Under the pieces are notes generated by a model that was not told the origin of the DNA, did no database searches, and was given only the letters and a program-made list of their open reading frames with translations. From assembly GCA_032718475.1 (NCBI GenBank), contig JAUCBJ010001812.1, positions 1 through 64,000 of the forward strand: a stretch of 64,000 nt of DNA, read 5' to 3'. Shown here piece by piece: positions 34,701 to 50,200 of the stretch. The position numbers and the translations under genes were made by a program. Each line of letters starts with the position of its first letter. Positions within the stretch are counted from its first letter, which is position 1. The DNA is from Nemertoderma westbladi (Eukaryota; Xenacoelomorpha; Nemertodermatida; Nemertodermatidae).

Positions 34701-37700
34701 ATTAATCTAGATAGAATAAACTCCGAAGTAAATAGTGCTGAATGGAATGCAATTAATTTAGGTAGAATAAAGTCCGAAGTAGATAGTGCTGAATGGAATG
34801 CAATTAATCTAGATAGAATAAAGTCCGATTAGATAGTGCTGAATGGAATGCAATTAATCTAGATAGAATAAAGTCCGAAGTAGATAGTGCTGAATGGAAT
34901 GCAATTAATCTAGATAGAATAAACTCCGAAGTAAATAGTGCTGAATGGAATGCAATTAATTTAGGTAGAATAAAGTCCGAAGTAGATAGTGCTGAATGGA
35001 ATGCAATTAATTTAGATAGAATAAAGTCCGAAGTAGATAGTGCTGAATGGAATGCAATTAATTTAGGTAGAATAAAGTCCGAAGTAGATAGTGCTGAATG
35101 GAATGCAATTAATCTAGATAGAATAAACTCCGAAGTAAATAGTGCTGAATGGAATGCAATTAATTTAGATAGAATAAACTCCGAAGTAGATAGTGCTGAA
35201 TGGAATGCAATTAATTTAGGTAGAATAAAGTCCGAAGTAAATAGTGCTGAATGGAATGCAATTAATTTAGGTAGAATAAACTCCGAAGTAGATAGTGCTG
35301 AATGGAATGCAATTAATCTAGATAGAATAAACTCCGAAGTAGATAGTGCTGAATGGAATGCAATTAATTTAGGTAGAATAAAGTCCGAAGTAAATAGTGC
35401 TGAATGGAATGCAATTAATTTAGGTAGAATAAACTCCGAAGTAGATAGTGCTGAATGGAATGCAATTAATCTAGATAGAATAAACTCCGAAGTAAATAGT
35501 GCTGAATGGAATGCAATTAATTTAGGTAGAATAAACTCCGAAGTAGATAGTGCTGAATGGAATGCAATTAATCTAGATAGAATAAACTCCGAAGTAAATA
35601 GTGCTGAATGGAATGCAATTAATTTAGGTAGAATAAACTCCGAAGTAGATAGTGCTGAATGGAATGCAATTAATTTAGATAGAATAAAGTCCGAAGTAGA
35701 TAGTGCTGAATGGAATGCAATTAATTTAGGTAGAATAAAGTCCGAAGTAGATAGTGCTGAATGGAATGCAATTAATCTAGATAGAATAAACTCCGAAGTA
35801 AATAGTGCTGAATGGAATGCAATTAATTTAGATAGAATAAACTCCGAAGTAGATAGTGCTGAATGGAATGCAATTAATTTAGGTAGAATAAAGTCCGAAG
35901 TAAATAGTGCTGAATGGAATGCAATTAATTTAGGTAGAATAAACTCCGAAGTAGATAGTGCTGAATGGAATGCAATTAATCTAGATAGAATAAACTCCGA
36001 AGTAAATAGTGCTGAATGGAATGCAATTAATTTAGGTAGAATAAACTCCGAAGTAGATAGTGCTGAATGGAATGCAATTAATCTAGATAGAATAAACTCC
36101 GAAGTAAATAGTGCTGAATGGAATGCAATTAATTTAGGTAGAATAAACTCCGAAGTAGATAGTGCTGAATGGAATACAATTAATTTAGATAGAATAAAGT
36201 CCGAAGTAGATAGTGCTGAATGGAATGCAATTAATCTAGATAGAATAAACTCCGAAGTAAATAGTGCTGAATGGAATGCAATTAATTTAGGTAGAATAAA
36301 GTCCGAAGTAGATAGTGCTGAATGGAATGCAATTAATCTAGATAGAATAAAGTCCGATTAGATAGTGCTGAATGGAATGCAATTAATTTAGGTAGAATAA
36401 ACTCCGAAGTAGATAGTGCTGAATGGAATGCAATTAATCTAGATAGAATAAACTCCGAAGTAAATAGTGCTGAATGGAATGCAATTAATTTAGGTAGAAT
36501 AAAGTCCGAAGTAGATAGTGCTGAATGGAATGCAATTAATTTAGGTAGAATAAACTCCGAAGTAGATAGTGCTGAATGGAATGCAATTAATTTAGGTAGA
36601 ATAAAGTCCGAAGTAGATAGTGCTGAATGGAATGCAATTAATTTAGGTAGAATAAAGTCCGAAGTAGATAGTGCTGAATGGAATGCAATTAATTTAGGTA
36701 GAATAAAGTCCGATTAGATAGTGCTGAATGGAATACAATTAATTTAGGTAGAATAAAGTCCGAAGTAGATAGTGCTGAATGGAATGCAATTAATTTAGGT
36801 AGAATAAAGTCCGATTAGATAGTGCTGAATGGAATGCAATTAATCTAGATAGAATAAACTCCGAAGTAAATAGTGCTGAATGGAATGCAATTAATTTAGG
36901 TAGAATAAACTCCGAAGTAGATAGTGCTGAATGGAATGCAATTAATCTAGATAGAATAAACTCCGAAGTAAATAGTGCTGAATGGAATGCAATTAATTTA
37001 GGTAGAATAAAGTCCGAAGTAGATAGTGCTGAATGGAATGCAATTAATTTAGGTAGAATAAAGTCCGATTAGATAGTGCTGAATGGAATGCAATTAATCT
37101 AGATAGAATAAACTCCGAAGTAAATAGTGCTGAATGGAATGCAATTAATTTAGGTAGAATAAACTCCGAAGTAGATAGTGCTGAATGGAATGCAATTAAT
37201 TTAGGTAGAATAAAGTCCGAAGTAGATAGCCCTGAATGGAATGCAATTAATTTAGGTAGAATAAAGTCCGAAGTAGATAGTGCTGAATGGAATGCAATTA
37301 ATCTAGATAGAATAAACTCCGAAGTAAATAGTGCTGAATGGAATGCAATTAATTTAGGTAGAATAAAGTCCGAAGTAGATAGTGCTGAATGGAATGCAAT
37401 TAATTTAGGTAGAATAAACTCCGAAGTAGATAGTGCTGAATGGAATGCAATTAATTTAGGTAGAATAAACTCCGAAGTAAATAGTGCTGAATGGAATGCA
37501 ATTAATTTAGGTAGAATAAAGTCCGAAGTAGATAGTGCTGAATGGAATGCAATTAATTTAGGTAGAATAAACTCCGAAGTAGATAGTGCTGAATGGAATG
37601 CAATTAATTTAGGTAGAATAAAGTCCGAAGTAGATAGTGCTGAATGGAATGCAATTAATTTAGGTAGAATAAAGTCCGAAGTAGATAGTGCTGAATGGAA

Positions 37701-40700
37701 TGCAATTAATTTAGGTAGAATAAACTCCGAAGTAGATAGTGCTGAATGGAATGCAATTAATCTAGATAGAATAAACTCCGAAGTAAATAGTGCTGAATGG
37801 AATGCAATTAATTTAGGTAGAATAAAGTCCGAAGTAGATAGTGCTGAATGGAATGCAATTAATTTAGGTAGAATAAACTCCGAAGTAGATAGTGCTGAAT
37901 GGAATGCAATTAATTTAGGTAGAATAAAGTCCGAAGTAGATAGTGCTGAATGGAATGCAATTAATTTAGGTAGAATAAAGTCCGAAGTAGATAGTGCTGA
38001 ATGGAATGCAATTAATTTAGGTAGAATAAAGTCCGATTAGATAGTGCTGAATGGAATACAATTAATTTAGGTAGAATAAAGTCCGAAGTAGATAGTGCTG
38101 AATGGAATGCAATTAATTTAGGTAGAATAAAGTCCGATTAGATAGTGCTGAATGGAATGCAATTAATCTAGATAGAATAAACTCCGAAGTAAATAGTGCT
38201 GAATGGAATGCAATTAATTTAGGTAGAATAAACTCCGAAGTAGATAGTGCTGAATGGAATGCAATTAATCTAGATAGAATAAACTCCGAAGTAAATAGTG
38301 CTGAATGGAATGCAATTAATTTAGGTAGAATAAAGTCCGAAGTAGATAGTGCTGAATGGAATGCAATTAATTTAGGTAGAATAAAGTCCGATTAGATAGT
38401 GCTGAATGGAATGCAATTAATCTAGATAGAATAAACTCCGAAGTAAATAGTGCTGAATGGAATGCAATTAATTTAGGTAGAATAAACTCCGAAGTAGATA
38501 GTGCTGAATGGAATGCAATTAATCTAGATAGAATAAACTCCGAAGTAAATAGTGCTGAATGGAATGCAATTAATTTAGGTAGAATAAAGTCCGAAGTAGA
38601 TAGTGCTGAATGGAATGCAATTAATTTAGGTAGAATAAAGTCCGATTAGATAGTGCTGAATGGAATGCAATTAATTTAGGTAGAATAAAGTCCGATTAGA
38701 TAGTGCTGAATGGAATGCAATTAATTTAGGTAGAATAAAGTCCGATTAGATAGTGCTGAATGGAATGCAATTAATCTAGATAGAATAAACTCCGAAGTAG
38801 ATAGTGCTGAATGGAATGCAATTAATTTAGGTAGAATAAAGTCCGATTAGATAGTGCTGAATGGAATGCAATTAATCTAGATAGAATAAAGTCCGAAGTA
38901 GATAGTGTTGAATGGAATGCAATTAATTTAGGTAGAATAAAGTCCGATTAGATAGTGCTGAATGGAATGCAATTAATCTAGATAGAATAAACTCCGAAGT
39001 AAATAGTGCTGAATGGAATGCAATTAATCTAGATAGAATAAAGTCCGATTAGATAGTGCTGAATGGAATGCAATTAATTTAGGTAGAATAAAGTCCGAAG
39101 TAGATAGTGCTGAATGGAATGCAATTAATCTAGATAGAATAAACTCCGAAGTAGATAGTGCTGAATGGAATGCAATTAATCTAGGTAGAATAAAGTCCGA
39201 AGTAGATAGTGTTGAATGGAATGCAATTAATCTAGATAGAATAAACTCCGAAGTAAATAGTGCTGAATGGAATGCAATTAATTTAGGTAGAATAAAGTCC
39301 GAAGTAGATAGTGTTGAATGGAATGCAATTAATTTAGGTAGAATAAAGTCCGAAGTAGATAGTGTTGAATGGAATGCAATTAATTTAGGTAGAATAAAGT
39401 CCGATTAGATAGTGCTGAATGGAATGCAATTAATCTAGATAGAATAAACTCCGAAGTAAATAGTGCTGAATGGAATGCAATTAATCTAGATAGAATAAAC
39501 TCCGAAGTAAATAGTGCTGAATGGAATGCAATTAATCTAGATAGAATAAAGTCCGAAGTAGATAGTGTTGAATGGAATGCAATTAATTTAGGTAGAATAA
39601 AGTCCGATTAGATAGTGCTGAATGGAATGCAATTAATCTAGATAGAATAAACTCCGAAGTAAATAGTGCTGAATGGAATGCAATTAATTTAGGTAGAATA
39701 AACTCCGAAGTAAATAGTGCTGAATGGAATGCAATTAATTTAGGTAGAATAAAGTCCGAAGTAGATAGTGCTGAATGGAATGCAATTAATTTAGGTAGAA
39801 TAAAGTCCGATTAGATAGTGCTGAATGGAATGCAATTAATCTAGATAGAATAAACTCCGAAGTAGATAGTGCTGAATGGAATGCAATTAATTTAGGTAGA
39901 ATAAAGTCCGATTAGATAGTGCTGAATGGAATGCAATTAATCTAGATAGAATAAAGTCCGAAGTAGATAGTGCTGAATGGAATGCAATTAATTTAGGTAG
40001 AATAAAGTCCGATTAGATAGTGCTGAATGGAATGCAATTAATCTAGATAGAATAAACTCCGAAGTAAATAGTGCTGAATGGAATGCAATTAATCTAGATA
40101 GAATAAACTCCGAAGTAAATAGTGCTGAATGGAATGCAATTAATTTAGGTAGAATAAAGTCCGAAGTAGATAGTGCTGAATGGAATGCAATTAATTTAGG
40201 TAGAATAAAGTCCGATTAGATAGTGCTGAATGGAATGCAATTAATCTAGATAGAATAAACTCCGAAGTAGATAGTGCTGAATGGAATGCAATTAATTTAG
40301 GTAGAATAAAGTCCGATTAGATAGTGCTGAATGGAATGCAATTAATCTAGATAGAATAAAGTCCGAAGTAGATAGTGCTGAATGGAATGCAATTAATCTA
40401 GATAGAATAAACTCCGAAGTAAATAGTGCTGAATGGAATGCAATTAATTTAGGTAGAATAAACTCCGAAGTAGATAGTGCTGAATGGAATACAATTAATT
40501 TAGATAGAATAAAGTCCGAAGTAGATAGTGCTGAATGGAATGCAATTAATTTAGGTAGAATAAAGTCCGAAGTAGATAGTGCTGAATGGAATGCAATTAA
40601 TTTAGATAGAATAAAGTCCGAAGTAGATAGTGCTGAATGGAATGCAATTAATCTAGATAGAATAAACTCCGAAGTAAATAGTGCTGAATGGAATGCAATT

Positions 40701-43700
40701 AATTTAGGTAGAATAAACTCCGAAGTAGATAGTGCTGAATGGAATACAATTAATTTAGATAGAATAAAGTCCGAAGTAGATAGTGCTGAATGGAATGCAA
40801 TTAATCTAGATAGAATAAACTCCGAAGTAAATAGTGCTGAATGGAATGCAATTAATTTAGGTAGAATAAAGTCCGAAGTAGATAGTGCTGAATGGAATGC
40901 AATTAATTTAGGTAGAATAAAGTCCGATTAGATAGTGCTGAATGGAATGCAATTAATCTAGATAGAATAAACTCCGAAGTAAATAGTGCTGAATGGAATG
41001 CAATTAATTTAGGTAGAATAAACTCCGAAGTAGATAGTGCTGAATGGAATACAATTAATTTAGATAGAATAAAGTCCGAAGTAGATAGTGCTGAATGGAA
41101 TGCAATTAATCTAGATAGAATAAACTCCGAAGTAAATAGTGCTGAATGGAATGCAATTAATTTAGGTAGAATAAAGTCCGAAGTAGATAGTGCTGAATGG
41201 AATGCAATTAATCTAGATAGAATAAAGTCCGATTAGATAGTGCTGAATGGAATGCAATTAATCTAGATAGAATAAAGTCCGATTAGATAGTGCTGAATGG
41301 AATGCAATTAATTTAGGTAGAATAAAGTCCGATTAGATAGTGCTGAATGGAATGCAATTAATCTAGATAGAATAAACTCCGAAGTAAATAGTGCTGAATG
41401 GAATGCAATTAATTTAGGTAGAATAAACTCCGAAGTAGATAGTGCTGAATGGAATACAATTAATTTAGATAGAATAAAGTCCGAAGTAGATAGTGCTGAA
41501 TGGAATGCAATTAATCTAGATAGAATAAACTCCGAAGTAAATAGTGCTGAATGGAATGCAATTAATTTAGGTAGAATAAAGTCCGAAGTAGATAGTGCTG
41601 AATGGAATGCAATTAATCTAGATAGAATAAAGTCCGATTAGATAGTGCTGAATGGAATGCAATTAATCTAGATAGAATAAAGTCCGATTAGATAGTGCTG
41701 AATGGAATGCAATTAATTTAGGTAGAGTAAAGTCCGATTAGATAGTGCTGAATGGAATGCAATTAATCTAGATAGAATAAACTCCGAAGTAAATAGTGCT
41801 GAATGGAATGCAATTAATTTAGGTAGAATAAACTCCGAAGTAGATAGTGCTGAATGGAATACAATTAATTTAGATAGAATAAAGTCCGAAGTAGATAGTG
41901 CTGAATGGAATGCAATTAATCTAGATAGAATAAAGTCCGATTAGATAGTGCTGAATGGAATGCAATTAATCTAGATAGAATAAAGTCCGATTAGATAGTG
42001 CTGAATGGAATGCAATTAATTTAGGTAGAATAAAGTCCGAGGTAGATAGTGCTGAATGGAATGCAATTAATCTAGATAGAATAAACTCCGAAGTAAATAG
42101 TGCTGAATGGAATGCAATTAATTTAGGTAGAATAAACTCCGAAGTAGATAGTGCTGAATGGAATACAATTAATTTAGATAGAATAAAGTCCGAAGTAGAT
42201 AGTGCTGAATGGAATGCAATTAATCTAGATAGAATAAACTCCGAAGTAAATAGTGCTGAATGGAATGCAATTAATTTAGGTAGAATAAACTCCGAAGTAA
42301 ATAGTGCTGAATGGAATGCAATTAATTTAGGTAGAATAAAGTCCGATTAGATAGTGCTGAATGGAATGCAATTAATTTAGGTAGAATAAAGTCCGATTAG
42401 ATAGTGCTGAATGGAATGCAATTAATCTAGATAGAATAAAGTCCGAAGTAGATAGTGCTGAATGGAATGCAATTAATCTAGATAGAATAAACTCCGAAGT
42501 AGATAGTGCTGAATGGAATGCAATTAATTTAGATAGAATAAAGTCCGAAGTAAATAGTGCTGAATGGAATGCAATTAATCTAGATAGAATAAAGTCCGAT
42601 TAGATAGTGCTGAATGGAATGCAATTAATTTAGGTAGAATAAAGTCCGAAGTAGATAGTGCTGAATGGAATGCAATTAATTTAGGTAGAATAAAGTCCGA
42701 AGTAGATAGTGCTGAATGGAATGCAATTAATTTAGGTAGAATAAAGTCCGAAGTAGATAGTGCTGAATGGAATGCAATTAATCTAGATAGAATAAAGTCC
42801 GATTAGATAGTGCTGAATGGAATGCAATTAATTTAGGTAGAATAAAGTCCGATTAGATAGTGCTGAATGGAATGCAATTAATTTAGGTAGAATAAAGTCC
42901 GATTAGATAGTGCTGAATGGAATGCAATTAATTTAGGTAGAATAAAGTCCGAAGTAGATAGTGCTGAATGGAATGCAATTAATCTAGATAGAATAAAGTC
43001 CGAAGTAGATAGTGCTGAATGGAATGCAATTAATTTAGATAGAATAAAGTCCGAAGTAGATAGTGCTGAATGGAATGCAATTAATTTAGGTAGAATAAAG
43101 TCCGATTAGATAGTGCTGAATGGAATGCAATTAATTTAGGTAGAATAAAGTCCGATTAGATAGTGCTGAATGGAATGCAATTAATTTAGGTAGAATAAAG
43201 TCCGATTAGATAGTGCTGAATGGAATGCAATTAATTTAGGTAGAATAAAGTCCGAAGTAGATAGTGCTGAATGGAATGCAATTAATCTAGATAGAATAAA
43301 CTCCGAAGTAAATAGTGCTGAATGGAATGCAATTAATTTAGGTAGAATAAAGTCCGATTAGATAGTGCTGAATGGAATGCAATTAATTTAGGTAGAATAA
43401 AGTCCGATTAGATAGTGCTGAATGGAATGCAATTAATTTAGGTAGAATAAAGTCCGAAGTAGATAGTGCTGAATGGAATGCAATTAATCTAGATAGAATA
43501 AACTCCGAAGTAAATAGTGCTGAATGGAATGCAATTAATTTAGGTAGAATAAAGTCCGATTAGATAGTGCTGAATGGAATGCAATTAATTTAGGTAGAAT
43601 AAAGTCCGATTAGATAGTGCTGAATGGAATGCAATTAATTTAGGTAGAATAAAGTCCGATTAGATAGTGCTGAATGGAATGCAATTAATTTAGGTAGAAT

Positions 43701-43970
43701 AAAGTCCGATTAGATAGTGCTGAATGGAATGCAATTAATTTAGGTAGAATAAAGTCCGAAGTAAATAGTGCTGAATGGAATGCAATTAATTTAGGTAGAA
43801 TAAAGTCCGAAGTAGATAGTGCTGAATGGAATGCAATTAATCTAGATAGAATAAAGTCCGAAGTAGATAGTGCTGAATGGAATGCAATTAATTTAGGTAG
43901 AATAAAGTCCGAAGTAGATAGTGCTGAATGGAATACAATTAATCTAGATAGAATAAACTCCGAAGTAGAT

Positions 43971-44284
43971 AGCGCTGAATGGAATGCAATTAATTTAGGT
44001 AGAATAAAGTCCGAAGTAGATAGTGCTGAATGGAATGCAATTAATCTAGATAGAATAAACTCCGAAGTAGATAGCGCTGAATGGAATGCAATTAATTTAG
44101 GTAGAATAAAGTCCGAAGTAGATAGTGCTGAATGGAATACAATTAATCTAGATAGAATAAACTCCGAAGTAGATAGCGCTGAATGGAATGCAATTAATTT
44201 AGGTAGAATAAAGTCCGAAGTAGATAGTGCTGAATGGAATGCAATTAATCTAGATAGAATAAACTCCGAAGTAGATAGCGCTGA
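43971..44284. repeat. Dimeric higher-order repeat in the large satellite
   Basis: The rare AGCGCTG variant recurs at 43971, 44073, 44175 and 44277, exactly 102 bp (two 51-bp units) apart, alternating with AGTGCTG units. It recurs in the 52860-53580 region. Confidence 0.85.
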
Positions 44285-47200
44285 ATGGAATGCAATTAAT
44301 TTAGGTAGAATAAAGTCCGAAGTAGATAGTGCTGAATGGAATACAATTAATTTAGGTAGAATAAAGTCCGAAGTAGATAGTGCTGAATGGAATGCAATTA
44401 ATTTAGGTAGAATAAAGTCCGATTAGATAGTGCTGAATGGAATGCAATTAATTTAGGTAGAATAAAGTCCGAAGTAAATAGTGCTGAATGGAATGCAATT
44501 AATTTAGGTAGAATAAAGTCCGATGTAGATAGTGCTGAATGGAATACAATTAATTTAGGTAGAATAAAGTCCGATTAGATAGTGCTGAATGGAATGCAAT
44601 TAATCTAGGTAGAATAAAGTCCGAAGTAGATAGTGCTGAATGGAATGCAATTAATCTAGATAGAATAAACTCCGAAGTAGATAGTGCTGAATGGAATGCA
44701 ATTAATCTAGATAGAATAAAGTCCGAAGTAGATAGTGCTGAATGGAATGCAATTAATTTAGGTAGAATAAACTCCGAAGTAAATAGTGCTGAATGGAATG
44801 CAATTAATCTAGATAGAATAAACTCCGAAGTAAATAGTGCTGAATGGAATGCAATTAATTTAGGTAGAATAAACTCCGAAGTAAATAGTGCTGAATGGAA
44901 TGCAATTAATTTAGGTAGAAAAAAGTCCGAAGTAGATAGTGCTGAATGGAATGCAATTAATTTAGGTAGAATAAACTCCGAAGTAAATAGTGCTGAATGG
45001 AATGCAATTAATCTAGATAGAATAAACTCCGAAGTAAATAGTGCTGAATGGAATGCAATTAATTTAGGTAGAATAAAGTCCGAAGTAGATAGTGCTGAAT
45101 GGAATGCAATTAATCTAGATAGAATAAAGTCCGAAGTAAATAGTGCTGAATGGAATGCAATTAATTTAGGTAGAATAAAGTCCGAAGTAAATAGTGCTGA
45201 ATGGAATGCAATTAATTTAGGTAGAAAAAAGTCCGAAGTAGATAGTGCTGAATGGAATGCAATTAATTTAGGTAGAATAAACTCCGAAGTAAATAGTGCT
45301 GAATGGAATGCAATTAATCTAGATAGAATAAACTCCGAAGTAAATAGTGCTGAATGGAATGCAATTAATTTAGGTAGAATAAAGTCCGATGTAGATAGTG
45401 CTGAATGGAATACAATTAATCTAGATACAATAAACTCCGAAGTAGATAGTGCTGAATGGAATGCAATTAATCTAGATAGAATAAACTCCGAAGTAGATAG
45501 TGCTGAATGGAATGCAATTAATTTAGGTAGAATAAAGTCCGATTAGATAGTGCTGAATGGAATGCAATTAATTTAGGTAGAATAAACTCCGATTAGATAG
45601 TGCTGAATGGAATGCAATTAATTTAGGTAGAATAAAGTCCGATGTAGATAGTGCTGAATGGAATACAATTAATCTAGATACAATAAACTCCGAAGTAGAT
45701 AGTGCTGAATGGAATGCAATTAATCTAGATAGAATAAACTCCGAAGTAGATAGTGCTGAATGGAATGCAATTAATTTAGGTAGAATAAAGTCCGATGTAG
45801 ATAGTGCTGAATGGAATACAATTAATCTAGATACAATAAACTCCGAAGTAGATAGTGCTGAATGGAATGCAATTAATCTAGATAGAATAAACTCCGAAGT
45901 AGATAGTGCTGAATGGAATGCAATTAATTTAGGTAGAATAAAGTCCGAAGTAGATAGTGCTGAATGGAATGCAATTAATTTAGATAGAATAAAGTCCGAG
46001 GTAGATAGTGCTGAATGGAATGCAATTAATTTAGATAGAATAAAGTCCGATTAGATAGTGCTGAATGGAATGCAATTAATCTAGATAGAATAAACTCCGA
46101 AGTAAATAGTGCTGAATGGAATGCAATTAATCTAGATAGAATAAAGTCCGAAGTAGATAGTGCTGAATGGAATGCAATTAATTTAGATACAATAAAGTAC
46201 GATTAGATAGTGCTGAATGGAATGCAATTAATTTAGGTAGAATAAAGTCCGATGTAGATAGTGCTGAATGGAATACAATTAATTTAGGTAGAATAAAGTC
46301 CGATTAGATAGCGCTGAATGGAATGCAATTAATCTAGATACAATAAACTCCGAAGTAAATAATGCTGAATGGAATGCAATTAATCTAGATAGAATAAACT
46401 CCGAAGTAGATAGTGCTGAATGGAATGCAATTAATCTAGATACAATAAACTCCGAAGTAAATAATGCTGAATGGAATGCAATTAATCTAGATAGAATAAA
46501 CTCCGAAGTAGATAGTGCTGAATGGAATGCAATTAATCTAGATAGAATAAACTCCGAAGTAGATAGTGCTGAATGGAATGCAATTAATCTAGATACAATA
46601 AACTCCGAAGTAAATAATGCTGAATGGAATGCAATTAATCTAGATAGAATAAACTCCGAAGTAGATAGTGCTGAATGGAATGCAATTAATCTAGGTAGAA
46701 TAAAGTCCGATTAGATAGTGCTGAATGGAATGCAATTAATCTAGATAGAATAAAGTCCGATTAGATAGTGCTGAATGGAATGCAATTAATCTAGATAGAA
46801 TAAAGTCCGAAGTAGATAGTGTTGAATGGAATGCAATTAATTTAGATAGAATAAAGTCCGATTAGATAGTGCTGAATGGAATGCAATTAATCTAGATAGA
46901 ATAAAGTCCGAAGTAGATAGTGCTGAATGGAATGCAATTAATTTAGATAGAATAAAGTCCGAAGTAGATAGTGCTGAATGGAATGCAATTAATCTAGGTA
47001 GAATAAACTCCGAAGTAAATAGTGCTGAATGGAATGCAATTAATCTAGGTAGAATAAAGTCCGATTAGATAGTGCTGAATGGAATGCAATTAATCTAGAT
47101 AGAATAAACTCCGAAGTAAATAGTGCTGAATGGAATGCAATTAATTTAGGTAGAATAAAGTCCGAGTAGATAGTGCTGAATGGAATGCAATTAATCTAGA

Positions 47201-50200
47201 TAGAATAAAGTCCGAAGTAGATAGTGCTGAATGGAATGCAATTAATTTAGATACAATAAAGTACGATTAGATAGTGCTGAATGGAATGCAATTAATTTAG
47301 GTAGAATAAAGTCCGAGTAGATAGTGCTGAATGGAATGCAATTAATCTAGATAGAATAAAGTCCGAAGTAGATAGTGCTGAATGGAATGCAATTAATTTA
47401 GATACAATAAAGTACGATTAGATAGTGCTGAATGGAATGCAATTAATTTAGGTAGAATAAAGTCCGATGTAGATAGTGCTGAATGGAATACAATTAATTT
47501 AGGTAGAATAAAGTCCGATTAGATAGTGCTGAATGGAATGCAATTAATCTAGATACAATAAACTCCGAAGTAAATAGTGCTGAATGGAATGCAATTAATC
47601 TAGATAGAATAAACTCCGAAGTAGATAGTGCTGAATGGAATGCAATTAATCTAGGTAGAATAAAGTCCGATTAGATAGTGCTGAATGGAATGCAATTAAT
47701 CTAGATAGAATAAAGTCCGATTAGATAGTGCTGAATGGAATGCAATTAATCTAGATAGAATAAAGTCCGAAGTAGATAGTGTTGAATGGAATGCAATTAA
47801 TTTAGATAGAATAAAGTCCGATTAGATAGTGCTGAATGGAATGCAATTAATCTAGGTAGAATAAACTCCGAAGTAAATAGTGCTGAATGGAATGCAATTA
47901 ATTTAGGTAGAATAAAGTCCGAAGTAGATAGTGCTGAATGGAATACAATTAATTTAGATAGAATAAAGTCCGAAGTAGATAGTGCTGAATGGAATGCAAT
48001 TAATTTAGGTAGAATAAAGTGCGAAGTAGATAGTGCTGAATGGAATGCAATTAATCTAGGTAGAATAAAGTCCGATTAGATAGTGCTGAATGGAATGCAA
48101 TTAATCTAGATAGAATAAACTCCGAAGTAAATAGTGCTGAATGGAATGCAATTAATCTAGGTAGAATAAAGTCCGATTAGATAGTGCTGAATGGAATGCA
48201 ATTAATTTAGGTAGAATAAAGTCCGAAGTAGATAGTGCTGAATGGAATGCAATTAATCTAGATAGAATAAACTCCGAAGTAAATAGTGCTGAATGGAATG
48301 CAATTAATCTAGGTAGAATAAAGTCCGATTAGATAGTGCTGAATGGAATGCAATTAATCTAGGTAGAATAAACTCCGAAGTAAATAGTGCTGAATGGAAT
48401 GCAATTAATTTAGGTAGAATAAAGTCCAAAGTAGATAGTGCTGAATGGAATGCAATTAATCTAGATAGAATAAAGTCCGATTAGATAGTGCTGAATGAAA
48501 TGCAATTAATTTAGATACAATAAAGTCCGAAGTAGATAGTGCTGAATGGAATGCAATTAATCTAGGTAGAATAAAGTCCGATTAGATAGTGCTGAATGGA
48601 ATGCAATTAATCTAGATAGAATAAACTCCGAAGTAAATAGTGCTGAATGGAATGCAATTAATCTAGGTAGAATAAAGTCCGATTAGATAGTGCTGAATGG
48701 AATGCAATTAATCTAGGTAGAATAAACTCCGAAGTAAATAGTGCTGAATGGAATGCAATTAATTTAGGTAGAATAAAGTCCGAAGTAGATAGTGCTGAAT
48801 GGAATACAATTAATTTAGGTAGAATAAAGTCCGATTAGATAGTGCTGAATGGAATGCAATTAATCTAGATAGAATAAACTCCGAAGTAAATAGTGCTGAA
48901 TGGAATGCAATTAATTTAGGTAGAATAAAGTCCGAAGTAGATAGTGCTGAATGGAATGCAATTAATCTAGATAGAATAAACTCCGAAGTAAATAGTGCTG
49001 AATGGAATGCAATTAATCTAGATAGAATAAAGTCCGAAGTAGATAGTGCTGAATGGAATGCAATTAATCTAGATAGAATAAAGTCCGAAGTAGATAGTGC
49101 TGAACGGAATGCAATTAATTTAGGTAGAATAAACTCCGAAGTAAATAGTGCTGAATGGAATACAATTAATTTAGATAGAATAAAGTCCGATTAGATAGTG
49201 CTGAACGGAATGCAATTAATTTAGGTAGAATAAACTCCGAAGTAAATAGTGCTGAATGGAATGCAATTAATTTAGGTAGAATAAAGTCCGAAGTAGATAG
49301 TGCTGAATGGAATACAATTAATTTAGGTAGAATAAAGTCCGATTAGATAGTGCTGAATGGAATGCAATTAATCTAGATAGAATAAACTCCGAAGTAAATA
49401 GTGCTGAATGGAATGCAATTAATTTAGGTAGAATAAAGTCCGAAGTAGATAGTGCTGAATGGAATGCAATTAATCTAGATAGAATAAACTCCGAAGTAAA
49501 TAGTGCTGAATGGAATGCAATTAATCTAGATAGAATAAAGTCCGAAGTAGATAGTGCTGAATGGAATGCAATTAATCTAGATAGAATAAAGTCCGAAGTA
49601 GATAGTGCTGAACGGAATGCAATTAATTTAGGTAGAATAAAGTCCGAAGTAGATAGTGCTGAATGGAATGCATTTAATTTAGGTAGAATAAAGTCCGAAG
49701 TAGATAGTGCTGAATGGAATGCAATTAATTTAGGTAGAATAAAGTCCGATTAGATAGTGCTGAATGGAATGCAATTAATCTAGATAGAATAAACTCCGAA
49801 GTAAATAGTGCTGAATGGAATGCAATTAATTTAGGTAGAATAAAGTCCGAAGTAGATAGTGCTGAATGGAATGCAATTAATCTAGGTAGAATAAAGTCCG
49901 AAGTAGATAGTGCTGAACGGAATGCAATTAATTTAGGTAGAATAAACTCCGAAGTAAATAGTGCTGAATGGAATGCAATTAATTTAGGTAGAATAAAGTC
50001 CGATTAGATAGTGCTGAATGGAATGCAATTAATTTAGGTAGAATAAAGTCCGAAGTAGATAGTGCTGAATAGAATGCAATTAATTTAGATAGAATAAACT
50101 CCGAAGTAAATAGTGCTGAATGGAATGCAATTAATCTAGATAGAATAAACTCCGAAGTAAATAGTGCTGAATGGAATGCAATTAATTTAGGTAGAATAAA